Below, one piece after another: positions 1 through 11,088 of a stretch of 64,000 nucleotides of DNA (positions are counted from its first letter, which is position 1; each line of letters opens with the position of its first letter). The translations under genes and the position numbers were made by a program. The notes beneath the pieces were generated by a model that did no database searches, had not been told where the DNA came from, and worked only from the letters and a program-made list of their open reading frames with translations. Source of the stretch: Siphonodentalium dalli (lineage: Eukaryota; Mollusca; Scaphopoda; Gadilida; Siphonodentaliidae); assembly GCA_032622095.1 (NCBI GenBank), contig CP136068.1:13063729-13127728 (forward strand), written 5' to 3'.

Positions 1-1197
1 GTTGACAATTTGCCAATAGATAAGACATAAAATTTTCATAAAAAAAAATCTTAAAGTTGAAAAAGACATTTGGCAGTTTATTTGATAAAAAGTTGTCATT
101 CCGTTTGAAAATTATCATGATTCATGGGAATTTATCAGGTCTAGGTGAATAGGTGTATGGGAGGCCATGCGCAAATTACTTAAACTTTAGAATAAAAAAA
201 TTATGGATCATATTTATGCTCAAGCGCAAATAAGGTACAAATGTTAAAATCGCATCCCATATTGGTGAACCATCGAATGTTCTTTATTTGACCGATCGGT
301 CTGAAACGTCTAGACCAATTGGTCTAAAGTCTTCCTGTCAGTAGGCTACCTTCTCTGACACCGGTCTAACTAAATTGTAAGAGTAGGAAAGCATTTTCAC
401 ATTTATTCATTATTTGCGCAAAAGTGCAAATTATTTACTCTTAAGCACAAATTATTTACGCTTAAGCGCAAATTATTTACAAATGAGCACAAATCATTAT
501 CATTTATTCTTAAGCACAAAATTGACAAATGGATCACCCAGACCTGTTTGAATTTTATAATATTTCATTAATTAATCATATAATCAAAATGAAGATAATT
601 ATGTCACAACATAGACAAATTTTTTTATGGGCTTACTAAGGCTAATGTGTTACTTTTTCCACCCGCACCCACTGAATAATTATTGTTTTAAATATAAAAA
701 CTTAATGCTAACAACAGTTGTATGATGTTTTATTTATATGGACATGACTATACGTCGTTCAATAAATGGACCCGATATTTACGACCTATTTTAATCATGC
801 ACAAATTACAAATCAAATTATTATTTGCATGTATTCGTATCTTCGAATTATTGAAAATTGTGAAATTAGCACATGCTGCACGACCACTGAGCCTCACTTG
901 TGTCTACTTGCTGCCCACGGACCCAAACAGGTAAGGTCATATAGGCAGAAAATTACGGCACACAAACTGATTACCCGTATAATTTTCCTAAAAAAATAAA
1001 TTACCTCGAGGCAGCTTTTAGTTTCCCTCATGATCTTTCGGCAGACATATATTCTCAAAATATTTGTCTTCACATTGATATAATGACCACTATGCATGTG
1101 GTTCTATCAGTGTCTACTGCTAACACAATGAAGTCATGATAGCAATTTTTCTACCTGTCTTGTTGACTTATAAAATAAATTAAGAATTTCCTCGCGT
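1..1197. other. Intergenic AT-rich DNA with short interspersed repeats
   Basis: No convincing exon is seen here. The stretch is AT-rich. It has two short palindromes, GACCGATCGGTC near 290 and AGACCAATTGGTCT near 312, and a cluster of short repeats at 417-530. The small reading frames near 720-1000 overlap in different frames and have no splice or domain signal, so they are not called. Confidence 0.5.
417..530. repeat. Short degenerate tandem repeat, about 19-24 bp unit
   Basis: The motif 'gcgcaaattatttac' with variants ('agcacaaattatttac', 'gagcacaaatcattatc') recurs about five times, usually joined by 'cttaa'. Isolated copies of the 'gcgcaaat' core lie upstream near 170 and 225. It reads as a local degenerate minisatellite. 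Confidence 0.6.
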
Positions 1198-1933
1198 GGG
1201 CTTGTTATGGTACACGAGCCGGGACATCTCGGTTAGTGAACCTTCAGACGACCACGATTCACTCGTAAGTGGAAGGATTTTCGTTGTAGGAAGTAACAGG
1301 AAGATGGAGTGCGCATGCTCACGTCTAAATCGTAGAACAAAAAATAATATCAGACAGTGTTTGATTTTAGATACGATATCGTGGCGTATCCTTGGTTACA
1401 TCTACTTGCGACGTAATCGCAGTCGTGTGTATGTAAAAATCGTAGCTGGAAATGGTCGTAGGGTAGTCAATCACATGCTTTAGAACAACCTATGATAGAA
1501 TAATGCACGTGACATCGCAATCGTCTGAACAAACTATCCACGATCTCGTCGGGCCCGATCCCTCCACTTACGATGTGTATCGTGGTCGTCTGAAGGTACA
1601 CTTAGCCGAGACAACACAGTCTGCGGTGACAAATCAATCATGCTGTTATGTGAGCTGAGACAACTCGGTTAGCTGGGACAACTCCGTAGTCAACGTCAAC
1701 CGAGTTGTCCCAACTAGCTAACCGAGTTGTCCCAGCTAGCTAACCGAGTTGTCCCAGCTAGCTAACCGAGTTGTCCCAGCGAACTCGGTTTGACGAGTTG
1801 ACGCGGCTCTTGTAACAGCACACCATTATTTTAGTCAGTCAGCACAGACGACCTAGGCACCCGGCAGACCGGGTTGTCCCGGCTAACCGGGTTGTCCCGG
1901 CTAACCGAGTTGTCCCGCTCATGTAACAAGCCC
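1198..1933. mobile_element. MITE-like element with terminal and nested inverted repeats
   Basis: The left end (GGGCTTGTTA... then CGGGACATCTCGGTTAG) matches the reverse complement of the right end, which closes with TAACAAGCCC at 1924-1933. A second inverted pair lies inside: the segment around 1226-1277 (core CCTTCAGACGACCACGAT) is repeated in reverse at about 1556-1612. Between that pair and the right end, a 22-bp unit is tandemly repeated at about 1699-1790, with inverted copies at 1655-1685 and 1870-1915. No transposase is present. The structure fits a non-autonomous terminal-inverted-repeat element. No clear target-site duplication is visible, so the superfamily is not assigned. Confidence 0.7.
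1655..1915. repeat. 22-bp tandem repeat with inverted copies
   Basis: The unit 'taaccgagttgtcccagctagc' runs about 3.5 times between 1699 and 1790. Reverse-oriented copies of its core 'acaactcggttagctggga' lie at 1655-1685, and diverged direct copies (CCGGCTAACCGGGTTGTC) at 1870-1915. Together these can fold into several alternative hairpins inside the MITE-like element. Confidence 0.75.
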
Positions 1934-1942
1934 CTAAATACA

Positions 1943-2047
1943 TCAGACCAAATACATATTTTTGCATAATTCCATTTGCACCCCCCCCACCCCTTGAATC
2001 AGATGCAGACCAAATGCATGTTTTTGCATAATTCCATTTGCATCTCT
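1943..2047. repeat. Two-copy direct repeat separated by a C-run
   Basis: A segment beginning 'cagaccaaatacatat' and continuing 'tttttgcataattccatttgca' occurs at about 1945-1981 and again at about 2008-2043. A poly-C tract separates the copies. It abuts the right end of the preceding inverted-repeat element. Confidence 0.65.
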
Positions 2048-2464
2048 GGTCTAATATCATATATATTCATAAACCATGGTTCTATATATTCCCGGTATGA
2101 GACCATTCAGATATTTTTACCTGAAAAATTGCATAAAATCTAACATCTAGCGGTCTAACTCCAGACAAATGCACACGGCTACGGACAAGAGACCAGGACA
2201 CACCGGGCTGTTCATGGTTGTTCGGCCCGGGGTGAGAACATTTTGAAAACTATACAAGAAAATCTCGAATCCGATAAACTAGACTGGCATCAACTGCAGC
2301 GTTCCTATTTTCTTGTAAATTTCAATTGGGGGAAGGGTGGGTAAGAATTTTTTTGGGATTTACAGCTGGGAGTTACCGTTAAAATCTCGAGATTAATGGG
2401 GTCTTTACGTGGTGTTATATGATGCCGACAAGTTCATTTAATGTCAAAATTACGATTAGCCAAT

Positions 2465-2803
2465 TCGGCTGGTTAAACAACACATGTGGCGGCCCACGTC
2501 CGGAATTTTCCCCGTCTCCCGAACGGCCATGCAGTCCGCCTCTGCCCTCATGAATTTATGTGAGAAGAGTACCATCTTATTGGATACACGGCTGGTTAAA
2601 CAACACATGTGGCGGCCCACGTCGGTTTCATTTGCGGCCCAAGTTGTGGTTGGGTGGCCCAACCACATATACCCCCCCCCCCCCCAAACCGTAAAAAAAA
2701 CCCTCGGATTCTCGCTTGATAGAAAATCACGTGGAATCAGAATTTTTCCGGCCTCCGGCCCATCGTGAAATTTCCCGGTCTCCCGATCGGCCAGTCCGCC
2801 TCT
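2465..2803. repeat. Interspersed direct repeats ending in a poly-C tract
   Basis: The block 'ggctggttaaacaacacatg' plus 'tggcggcccacgtc' occurs at about 2469 and again at about 2590. The block 'gtctcccga' followed by 'cggcca' and 'gtccgcctctg' occurs at about 2513-2543 and 2777-2803. A 16-base C run sits at about 2672. The reading frames through it reflect this repeat structure and are not called as genes. Confidence 0.6.
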
Positions 2804-2807
2804 GCAA

Positions 2808-3060
2808 TCAGACGCTCCTAAATTACTATTTCTTTGGCTTCGGGGTTATTAATTGGTTTAAACAGAAAACTCAAGCGGTAATAATTCACCACTCAATTTT
2901 TTCTGTTTAAACTCTAGTTTCTGGCCCAGAAAGAATTTAAATAACTAACTTGAAAAATCTATATCTGATCACGCTGAGCTTTGACAGGTAGGTTCCTTGA
3001 CACGATTCAAATATATTTTAACCCCGAAGCCAAAGAAATAGTAATTTAGGAGCGTCTGAT
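2808..3060. mobile_element. MITE with about 38-bp terminal inverted repeats
   Basis: The left end (ATCAGACGCTCCTAAATTAC, continuing to 'tttggcttcggggtt' at 2848) is repeated as a nearly exact reverse complement at 3020-3060. The interior is about 170 bp, AT-rich and non-coding. A diverged copy of one end (core 'cctaaataactatttc' then 'agcttcgggtt') appears at about 4471-4512, so this is a family. The flanking bases allow a possible 2-bp AT duplication, which is not diagnostic. Confidence 0.8.
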
Positions 3061-3087
3061 CGGATTGAGTACCTTTAAAACACCTTA

Positions 3088-3475
3088 GAATAAGAGAAAT
3101 AATGTAATTCTAACTGCTAAACTGGCTGAAGGCAGTTATCGTGTTGTATTTTGTTGCAAATTTTGAAATCCAAGATGGCCACTGGCAGCCATGTTTTTTT
3201 TAGCCGAATGACCCCAAAATGACACATTCATATTTACATGTTATGTTAACATCCATGAATGCACATAAATTCATATACAGCTGTTTACAGTGAATTCCCC
3301 CCCCCCCTCACAAATCTCTGTTTTAGTGATAAAATGGGGGTTGGGTGTCCAAATATGGTTGAAAAAATTGCCGAAAACAGAAAAACAATTTGGATGTGGG
3401 GATGAGTAAGTCCCAACTAGGGTCGAAAAGTAAAAATCAGCATACGTGCCTGAATTATTTTCCGAGCTCACCCCC
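3088..3475. repeat. Truncated copy of the 9.8-10.4 kb MITE family
   Basis: From 'aatgtaattctaactg' to the 'catacgtgc' segment this stretch aligns along its length with 9982-10385. Both share the 'tccaagatggcc' motif, a 'catatacagctgtttacag' block, a poly-C tract and the 'gttttagtgataaaa' block. The flanking inverted ends of the other copy are missing or degraded here, so this is a truncated relative. Confidence 0.75.
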
Positions 3476-4028
3476 TTATCCAGTTAGGATTCTCTCTTAA
3501 CTAAAATATGGTAATACAGACCAAATAAGGAATTTACTATGATAGTATTGTGAGTTGTAAGTTGTAGATGCACCAAACACAAATCCAAATATAAGGAAAT
3601 GATGCATTATCGTGACTCTGCTTATAAACAATTCACTGCTCTTTTTGTTCGACTTGCATTTTCTCTGACACAAAGCGTGTTTTGTGAATAATATCACATT
3701 CATATAATAATTATGCTATACTATATAATAGTATCTTCTTTAGGAAATTATCATAATTTGATAAATGTTATTTCTAAACTATAACCTAAATGAAGGCCGC
3801 CCGCCCCGAAGTCATGAAGAATGCGATTACTAACACCCCCACCCATAATGGGTATTTCACCTGTCATCAAACCATGCTACATGTATGACATGCCTGCAAT
3901 AATGTTTTCTTTGTTTGAAATCCTATATGTCGTGGCCAGTACATTGAAAAGATTTATATCCAGAACAATATGTGATATTTTAAGTAAATCTATAGATGTA
4001 CATGTCATTGCATATACTAGTGCATGTC

Positions 4029-4282
4029 CAAGCCTTGAAATGGTGTGCCTGTCATTTGCAGAATGATGTCCCCAGAGGGTGAGTTTAGTGATGGTACCCC
4101 GCACAGTGGGCTAGCATCACCAAATACACCCTCTGGAGAGCTCATGCTGCTTACACCTCAGCAGAAGGAGGTTCACAGAGGGTGAATTTGGTGATGCTAG
4201 CCCACTATGTGGGGTACCATAACTAAATTCTTTCTCTGGGGACCTCATTCTGCAAATGACAGACACACTATTTCAAGGCTTG
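4029..4282. repeat. Fold-back element, about 105-bp arms
   Basis: The arm from 'caagccttgaaatggtgtgc' at 4029 to about 4135 is repeated as an imperfect reverse complement from about 4176 to 'tttcaaggcttg' at 4282. Matching pairs include 'tgtccccagagggtga' with its mate near 4235, and 'gtaccccgcacagtgggcta' with its mate near 4200. The loop is about 40 bp. Two small overlapping reading frames on opposite strands here are a by-product of the palindrome. Confidence 0.85.
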
Positions 4283-4289
4283 TTGGTAT

Positions 4290-5798
4290 CATTTTATAAG
4301 ACCTGTATGTTATATTTTATAGAGGACTGTCAGCTAGAAGTCTTGCTGTGGAAGTAAATTGACTGGAAGACATACACTGGACCAAAGTTGGAACTTGGAT
4401 GTATTCAATTTACAACTGTACATGTAAGTTTTTATATAAATACGCATCACTTAGAAGATGTATAATCTGATTTGACGCCCCCTAAATAACTATTTCTTCA
4501 GCTTCGGGTTTAAATAATATTTTATTTGAGTTGAGGATCCTATCCCTCAAAACTCTGAGTTATCAAATTTGTTAATTTTATCCACCTCGATTATTTGTCA
4601 GCCTACCAAACATTCCACTGACTTCTTCTAGAAATATGAAGATATACAAGATATTGAGAGGTCTCGCAAGGTCATCGCAAATCAATTTCGGAAGATAACA
4701 TTATGAAAAGTAATGTTGGATGACTATTGGCTTTCGGTGTAAATTTCCGTTGTTGTTCATGTTGTAACTGGATGATCCGGGGACAATCAGATCAGATTGT
4801 GCACCTTTAACAAAAAGCCTTATGTTGTATGTTTGTTGAATTTAGGTCTAAATTCCCTACCTATGGAAAAGAGTCCAAACAAATAATGACTAGCAGATTG
4901 TGTACTTCTAAGTGTCATGGTATGGAATAAGACTAAATAAAATAATACCTGTGAAGGGTAACTGGAGATTTAAAAAACAGGGGCAATTGGGGGGGGGGTG
5001 AATAATCACTGCATTTTGCACTTTAATTCACAGAATACTGATGACACTATATAAACCATAGCCATGATAGCCTTATAAATGGCCTGGTAAATATCCAATA
5101 ACCTGATGTGCTTTTAAAGACAAATTAAAGTGATGTGAAATAATCCAGTGAGGTGTTACCGGACCTGCTGATGGAATAATAAACAATCATGCCAAAATAA
5201 TTTATCCAAATAGTCAGAAAACAACAATTAAAGTCAGTGACTAGTATAATAGTAGTGGGACAATCATTTCAGTAATGTTTATACTCAATAAGGTGCCCTG
5301 AATAAAGTAGTAAATGTTTACATTTGTGCGTGGTTCAACCGTTGTATTCTCTGAAATGCTACAGTGGATATGGTTGGAATTTTAGTTCTTAATCTCAGGT
5401 TTTTGCTACATAATTCCAGTGGGGATAGTGTTTGGATACTAACTGATTGTTTATATGCACCCATATATGCCTGTTTTAAAAAAGGGGATGTATTATGCTG
5501 CATGTCTGTCTGTTAGTTCGCTTTTGGATTCCAGATGTCAGATGATAACTTTAGATAGTCTCAACTGAGTTGAATGAAATTTGAAATGTGTGTGTTTTAA
5601 TGTACAAAATACAGGTCAAGTTTGAGTTTTGGTTCAGCACGTCAATTTCACCAGAGTTAAAGGCCTTTTGTTGGAATTGCCATGGGCATATTTTGCCATG
5701 TCCTAACAATGCTTTTAATATTCAATGAAATAAGTCTGCAATATATGTCTTGAAATCTGACTTTTCCTAAACATAGTATTTTATGCATTTCTTTTCAG
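4290..5798. other. Non-coding DNA, possibly the intron before the exon at 5799
   Basis: No coding segment was recognised. The stretch contains a fragment of the 2.8-3.06 kb MITE family (4471-4512) and a segment at about 4745-4810 shared with 16.67-16.73 kb. Otherwise it is ordinary AT-rich sequence. If the exon candidate at 5799 is real, this would be its upstream intron. Confidence 0.4.
4745..4810. repeat. Dispersed repeat shared with 16.67-16.73 kb
   Basis: Both loci carry 'gttgtaactggatgat' followed by 'cggggacaa' and 'attgtg(c/t)(a/t)cc', in the same orientation. The matching stretch is about 65 bp. It may be the end of an unidentified transposon. Confidence 0.6.
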
Positions 5799-6013
5799 AG
5801 TATGTTCGTTCACTGGCATTGGAAACGTTAGTACCAGAATGTGCACAGCATACAGAGGAGGCATGTGTGTTATCTGTGCAGATACAATATGTTATTCGTC
5901 AACTTTTCATTCATAAATATTGCACCACAATATACAAGTGTGGTGCAGCCTGTGGGAAGTTAGTAACATGCTATGCTGTCAAGTGCTGCTATATTCATCA
6001 GATGCAAATATAA
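5799..6013 (+). CDS. Possible terminal exon of an unidentified gene
   Basis: A good acceptor (pyrimidine-rich 'gcatttcttttcag') at 5798 opens into a frame of about 71 codons ending at a stop at 6011-6013. The start codon track begins inside the intron, so the exon boundary is taken from the acceptor. The peptide is cysteine-rich in its second half (AACGKLVTCYAVKCC), and no family was recognised. About 220 bp downstream is ATTAAA at 6233-6238, which could be the polyadenylation signal of a terminal exon. No upstream exon was found, so the call is weak. It could equally be a chance open frame. Confidence 0.3.
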
Positions 6014-6232
6014 AGGAGTTTGCTGATCTTTAAATTTCTACTGCATGACAGGTGTAAAACAGATGAGCTGTCATTCTTGGGAATGTTCAATATAAGAAGG
6101 GTGTGATGAACTATATATTAAGTGTTAATTCATTGCAATTGTTGCAATGGTGAGGTGTGCACATACATCAGGAATATACACTGCTGTGGAAGAATGGCTA
6201 GGATGACAATTATTCCTGCTGGATATGTTTGA

Positions 6233-6238
6233 ATTAAA
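6233..6238 (+). terminator. Candidate polyadenylation signal ATTAAA
   Basis: ATTAAA lies about 220 bp after the stop of the candidate terminal exon at 5799-6013 and is followed by T-rich sequence. It supports that exon only weakly, because such hexamers are frequent in AT-rich DNA. Confidence 0.3.
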
Positions 6239-6565
6239 GTTTAATTTTCAAAATCTCACTGTCTTCATTGATGTTTATCTTAAAACTTCATTCAACATTG
6301 ATGCAACCAATTATGTCATTTGGACAATTTACTTCATCTTCGACTATTAATTTTGGTTGCTTATGATATTATTCATGAATGGGGTGGCCCTCACATGTGC
6401 AGGCAAATTACATGCCTCAATTTAAGGTTACTGACAGCACTTAAATGGTAGAATAGTCCTCAGAGGTTTGTGATTTCAGGACATTTTACATGTAATTTGC
6501 CACATCTTGCAGCATCTTGTGGAATTTAGTTCTATGCCAGCATGCACACTTGAAAAATTAATCAC

Positions 6566-6761
6566 AAAATTATGTGAGAAACACTTGACTGTTTGCGTAA
6601 CAACTGTTTCTATCATAATAATTTCAGGACTGTGTAAACAGTAAATAAGTGATAACCGTAAACAAAACAATTACATGGTCACCGTTTATTTTCTGTTTAC
6701 TTGGCAACCAACATTATTATGGTAGAAACTATCACAAATAATGGGTTTTCGCATAATTTAA
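6566..6761. repeat. Imperfect fold-back element
   Basis: The arm with 'gtttctatcataataat' and 'gtaaacagtaaataa' near 6604-6660 pairs with 'attattatggtagaaac' and 'ttattttctgtttac' at about 6687-6733. Pairing continues outward to 'aaattatg' (6566) and 'cataattt' (6758). It looks like a MITE without identifiable ends. Confidence 0.65.
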
Positions 6762-7184
6762 GATTTGACCAATTGGCAAAAAGAACCCATATACATGTAC
6801 ATGTATGTTTGTGGGAGGGTATGAAAGGCATAATATAGAAATTTGATAGCCTGTAGCATGCAAGTGATCAGCTGAATTTTTGTACTGGAAATGGAATCTG
6901 GTGGCATCTGTTTCAGACTGTCTAAAGCCTTTTTATAATTAGCCCTTTAATATATCAATGGATTGGTAATTATAATAAAAATCAATTCATGACTTGGGTC
7001 ATAAATTAATTTTCATTATAATTTTACATGTCGAACTTGGAAAACCAAATTCATTCATGTGTTGCATATATTTTGTTGAGTATGGATATGGTACAATAAA
7101 TGGGTGGATTTAGTGTACAGTACCCTTAAAGGTTGCATAAGTATGTTGTATGGCACATTTATCAATAAATTGTGCAAAAAAGGA

Positions 7185-7790
7185 ACTTTTTGGTCAAAAC
7201 CAAAATTGGTTTTTATCAAAACCAAAATTGGTTTCATATATAAAACCAGTTTGGGTTTTGATCAAAACCAGTTGGCGCTTGGTATTTGGTTTTGATCAAA
7301 ACCTAATTTGGTTACATATATGGGACAAAAGTTCAATACCAATTTGGGTTTTGAATGAAACCAATTGCTCAATACCATTTGGTTTGGATCAAAACCAAAA
7401 TTGGTTTCATATATTGATCAAGTGCTCAATACCATTTGGTTTTGATCAAAACCAAAATTGGTTTCATATATTGATCAAGTGCTCAATACCATTTGGTTTT
7501 GATCAAAACCAAAATTGGTTTCATATATTGATCAAGTGCTCAATACCATTTGGTTTTGATCAAAACCAAAATTGGTTTCATATATTGATCAAGTCCTCAA
7601 TACGATTTGGTTTTGATCAAAACCAAAATTGGTTTCATATATTGATCAAGTGCTCAATACCATTTGGTTTTGATCAAAACCAAAATTGGTTTCATATATT
7701 GATCAAGTGCTCAATACCAATTGGTTACATATATGGGACAAAAGTTCAAAACCAAATTTGGTTTTTTAAAAAACCAAAATGTTTAAGAGT
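7185..7790. repeat. 57-bp minisatellite built around the palindrome GGTTTTGATCAAAACC
   Basis: Six to seven nearly identical 57-bp units ('catttggttttgatcaaaac' then 'caaaattggtttcatatatt' then 'gatcaagtgctcaatac') fill about 7375-7715. They are flanked by diverged units from 7185 and up to 7790. Each unit contains a 16-bp perfect palindrome. Because 57 is divisible by three, one + frame stays open for 219 codons (7150-7809). There is no initiation, splice or domain evidence that it is translated. Confidence 0.9.
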
Positions 7791-8212
7791 GTTGTGGTGG
7801 ATGCTTTGAACAGGAAACCGAGAGCTGAGCCTGTGTCTTGACATATACCGTTCCATATGTTCTTTCGAAATGGTCTCGTCCTCGTTCCTGTTACTTCAAA
7901 TTCGTCAATTCGTACCATAATCTGTTCCTATTCCTGGTTTGAGATAACCCCGCCTACTGAATTTTCTGATTGGCTGCGCCATATATCCTATATATAGATA
8001 TTTGTCCGGGGAATCTAAGATTTCGCCTAAAAGATATCAATAATTTTCACACTTTGTCTGAACTTTATTGCACAAAAAGCATTTTATGCGACAGAAATGA
8101 ATATAGTGAATGATACTCTTTCCATTTCTGTAAATACTTGGCAGTGACGTTGCGTAATTCGTGAGAAATCTGCGACTTTCTACGAAGAATAAGTTACGTA
8201 CGTTCTTCCGGG

Positions 8213-9020
8213 TGCTAATTTCTGATTCAACGCTCACCGTTCCTGGGCAATTGTACGCTTTGTTCGCAAAAGTAATATCTAAATGTTGCAATATTAATGA
8301 AGGGGAGATGCTAACCTTTCGAATGATGTACAATATGTAATTTTAAATAGCGTAAAACGCGAGTAATATGCGCTTATATCTCTGTTCCTGATTCCTGTTA
8401 GTCGGATATTTTGGGTGCGTCGAATGCCGTCCCTGGCCAAGTGTACGCTTTGTTCGCAATATTAGTGTCTAAATGTTGCAATATTAATGAAGGGAATATG
8501 CTAACCTTTAGAATGATGTATAATATGTATTTTTACATAGCGCAAAAACGCGAGAAATGTGAGCTTATATCTCTGTTCTTGATTCCTGTTAGTCGGATTT
8601 TTTCCAGTTTTTAGCTAATTTCTTATTCAACGCTCGCCGTTCCTGGCCAAATGTACGCTTTGTTCGCAAAATTAGTGTCTAAATGTTGCAATATTAATGA
8701 AGGGGATATGCTAACCTTTCGAAGGATGTACAATATGTATCGTTACATAGCGCAAAACGCGAGAAATGTGAGCTTATATCTCTGTTCCTGATTCCCGGTA
8801 CTCGGATTTTTTCGTTTTTAGCTAATTTCTTATTCAACGCTCACCGTTCCTGGCCAAGTGTACGCTTTGTTTGCAATATTAGTGTCTAAATGTTGCACTA
8901 TTAATGAAGGGGCTGTGCTAACCTTTCGAATGATGTATAATATGTATCGTTACATAGAGCAAAACGCGAGAAATGTGAGCTTATATCTCTGTTCCTCGTT
9001 CCTGTTACTCGAAATAGTCA
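8213..9020. repeat. Satellite-like tandem array, about 205-bp monomer, four copies
   Basis: The marker 'tgtacgctttgttcgca' recurs at about 8255, 8442, 8651 and 8859. It is followed each time by 'tctaaatgttgca', 'attaatgaagg', 'tgctaacctt', 'gatgta(c/t)aatatgta' and 'cttatatctctgttc'. Spacing is about 188, 209 and 208 bp. The array is flanked by short 'gttcctgttactcgaaatag' repeats (about 9000-9080) with a related run near 7880. Reading frames inside it repeat with the monomer and are not called. Confidence 0.9.
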
Positions 9021-9080
9021 TTCTGTTACTCGGAACTCGTTCCTGTTCCTCGTCCCGTTCCTGTTACTCGAAATAGTCAA

Positions 9081-9820
9081 TCCCCAACCATGAGTGCATT
9101 TGTCTGGCGTATAATGCCACGGCACATTGGCCCTCGTGTTCTTAATTAAAATCAGATACAATGTAGTTAGGAAAATATTACACATTCGTCTGGAATGTTA
9201 AAAATGCGATTTGCTTTGTGTTATATGTCGCTGGAAGAAACATCAATCACTTTCGCGGGGAAATGTGCGTGTCAGTATGACGTCACTTTGGATACAACAT
9301 ATGGCGTCACCTAACAGTTTAGTGTAAAGCGTGCACGTCCTTTTTCTAATTTACTAAACTAAAGAAAGGTTTATTTAGTGATATGACAAACAGTTTAGAC
9401 ATTTACGAAGATTTGAATTTGTTTACGTGCGTTCCGATTTATATGTTCCCCGTGCTTACCCAGCAACGAATATTATTTTCAAATGAATAGTGCATTAGGA
9501 ATCGGAACGCCTTGTTCGTTGAATTATAGTATCGTTTCAACGGAGATGCTCCAATTATAATTGTAGTTATACGAATTTGACCTGTATTATTCAATGGTTG
9601 TTTGTATACAAATTTGTCTAGTAAGATTAAATCACTCAGTTATACTTCTACCAATGCTGGTAAGAACCACCACTGGGATACACGATTATACTCCCGCGAG
9701 AATATGACGTCGACGAGAGCAAAAGGGACTTCATCCGCGAAAAGCGAAATAAATAGAGGACACGCCCGTCGTCCTAAATATATATATGTTTAAATAACCA
9801 TAACATTGTCTAGCATACGG
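9081..9820. other. Non-coding stretch with CRE-like motifs
   Basis: No exon was recognised. TGACGTCA-like motifs occur near 9277 and 9704, but with no gene next to them they are not interpreted. The small frame at 9602-9793 has no domain and no splice signals. Confidence 0.4.
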
Positions 9821-10386
9821 AGCTGTTCAGGGGGGGGGGGTGGAAAAAAAAATCCGGCACGTATGCCGGGGTGGGTGGGTGGTCAAAGCCACCAACAAGC
9901 AATTTTTTCCGCAACTAAAAAAAAAATTTCCTGCTTGTTTTTTAGTGTTTCGGCAATGAGTTGGGCTTCAAACCCACTTTGAATGAGAGAATTAATGTAA
10001 TTCTAACTGTAAACTGACTGCAGGCAGTTATCGTGTTGTATTTTGTTGCAAATTTTGAAATCCAAGATGGCCGCTGGCAGCCATGTTTTTTTGGCCTAAT
10101 GACCTCAAAATGACTCATTCCTATTTACATGTCCATGTTAACATCCATGATAAATAGTATGCACAGAAATTCATATACAGCTGTTTACAGTGAATTTCCC
10201 CCCGCAAATCTCTGTTTTAGTGTTAAAAGGGGGGGGGTGGGTGTCAAAAAATGGTCGGAAAAAACTGCCGAAAACGGAAAACAATTTGGCGGTGGGGGTG
10301 GGTGGGTACAAAAAATGATCGAAAGGGAAAAAATGCCATACGTGCTTGAAATTTTTTTCCGACCCCCCCCCCCCCCTGAGCTGTTC
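9821..10386. mobile_element. hAT-like MITE with CAGGGG ends
   Basis: The left end (CAGGGGGGGGGGTGGAAAAA, then 'ggcacgtatg') matches the reverse complement of the right end ('catacgtgcttgaaa' then a run of C ending in CCCTG at 10378). AGCTGTT lies immediately outside on both sides (9821-9827 and 10379-10385), a 7-8 bp target duplication. CAGGG termini with about 8-bp duplications are the rule for the hAT superfamily. The 550-bp interior is non-coding, and a truncated relative lies at 3088-3475. The frames on both strands through the G and C runs are artefacts of low complexity. Confidence 0.8.
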
Positions 10387-11088
10387 GGTAAAATACTATC
10401 CGGGACCAAGTGTGGGTACCAACCATAATTTCTGGTGTCGAAGCCACGGATCGATCCTTCGCCAAACGGGATTTGTGATGTTTAAGATGCGGATGATATA
10501 TTTCGCATTTTGACCGTTTCTGCTTGAAAATATCTCCATACTCATTCGGACAGCCGGCACATGTACCATTGTTAGGGTGAGGGTGCATGTGTAATGGCGA
10601 AAACGTTTAATTTTGTTTTCGTTTATGTTTTAATGTCATATTAATAGTATAGGCGCTATTATGTGTTATTCAATATTATAGGCCGGAACTGTACAATGAA
10701 TGGAAACATTAAATAAGTGTAAATCATAAGTTAGGAGGGACGTGGCTAGAGGGTCTATGTAATAATAATTCTAGAACCGAACAAGCCGAAAACTATATCT
10801 GCGAACAATACGATTTGAAAGTCATCGTGACGCTGAACACCCATAACAATTTTGGTTAGAATCATATATCAAACTCGTAAATGCATGCCTGACGGAGTCC
10901 GCTGTTAAGATCATACATAACAATTATTTGAATGGTGAGATGGGTGTTCAATTAATTTCAATTAAAATCTATTCATAATATATATGTACACAATCAAGCA
11001 TGTTATGGATTCGTATTTCAGATGACATTCGCAGTCCAATCGATCAGTCTCAGCTACACATAAAACACGCGAAACTCGTCAGAACCCC
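10387..11088. other. Non-coding intergenic stretch
   Basis: No exon, repeat boundary or RNA gene was recognised. The sequence is AT-rich with scattered short direct repeats only. Confidence 0.4.

Noticed and set aside
7150-7809. 219-residue protein with 19-residue repeats
   Set aside because: It is a translation of a 57-bp minisatellite; there is no promoter, splice or domain evidence.
9270-9710. CRE-driven promoter (TGACGTCA-like motifs)
   Set aside because: There is no gene with supported exons downstream, and isolated 8-base motifs are expected by chance.
10129-10588. Overlapping reading frames on both strands around 10.1-10.6 kb
   Set aside because: They run through the poly-G/poly-C ends of a MITE and reflect low complexity.
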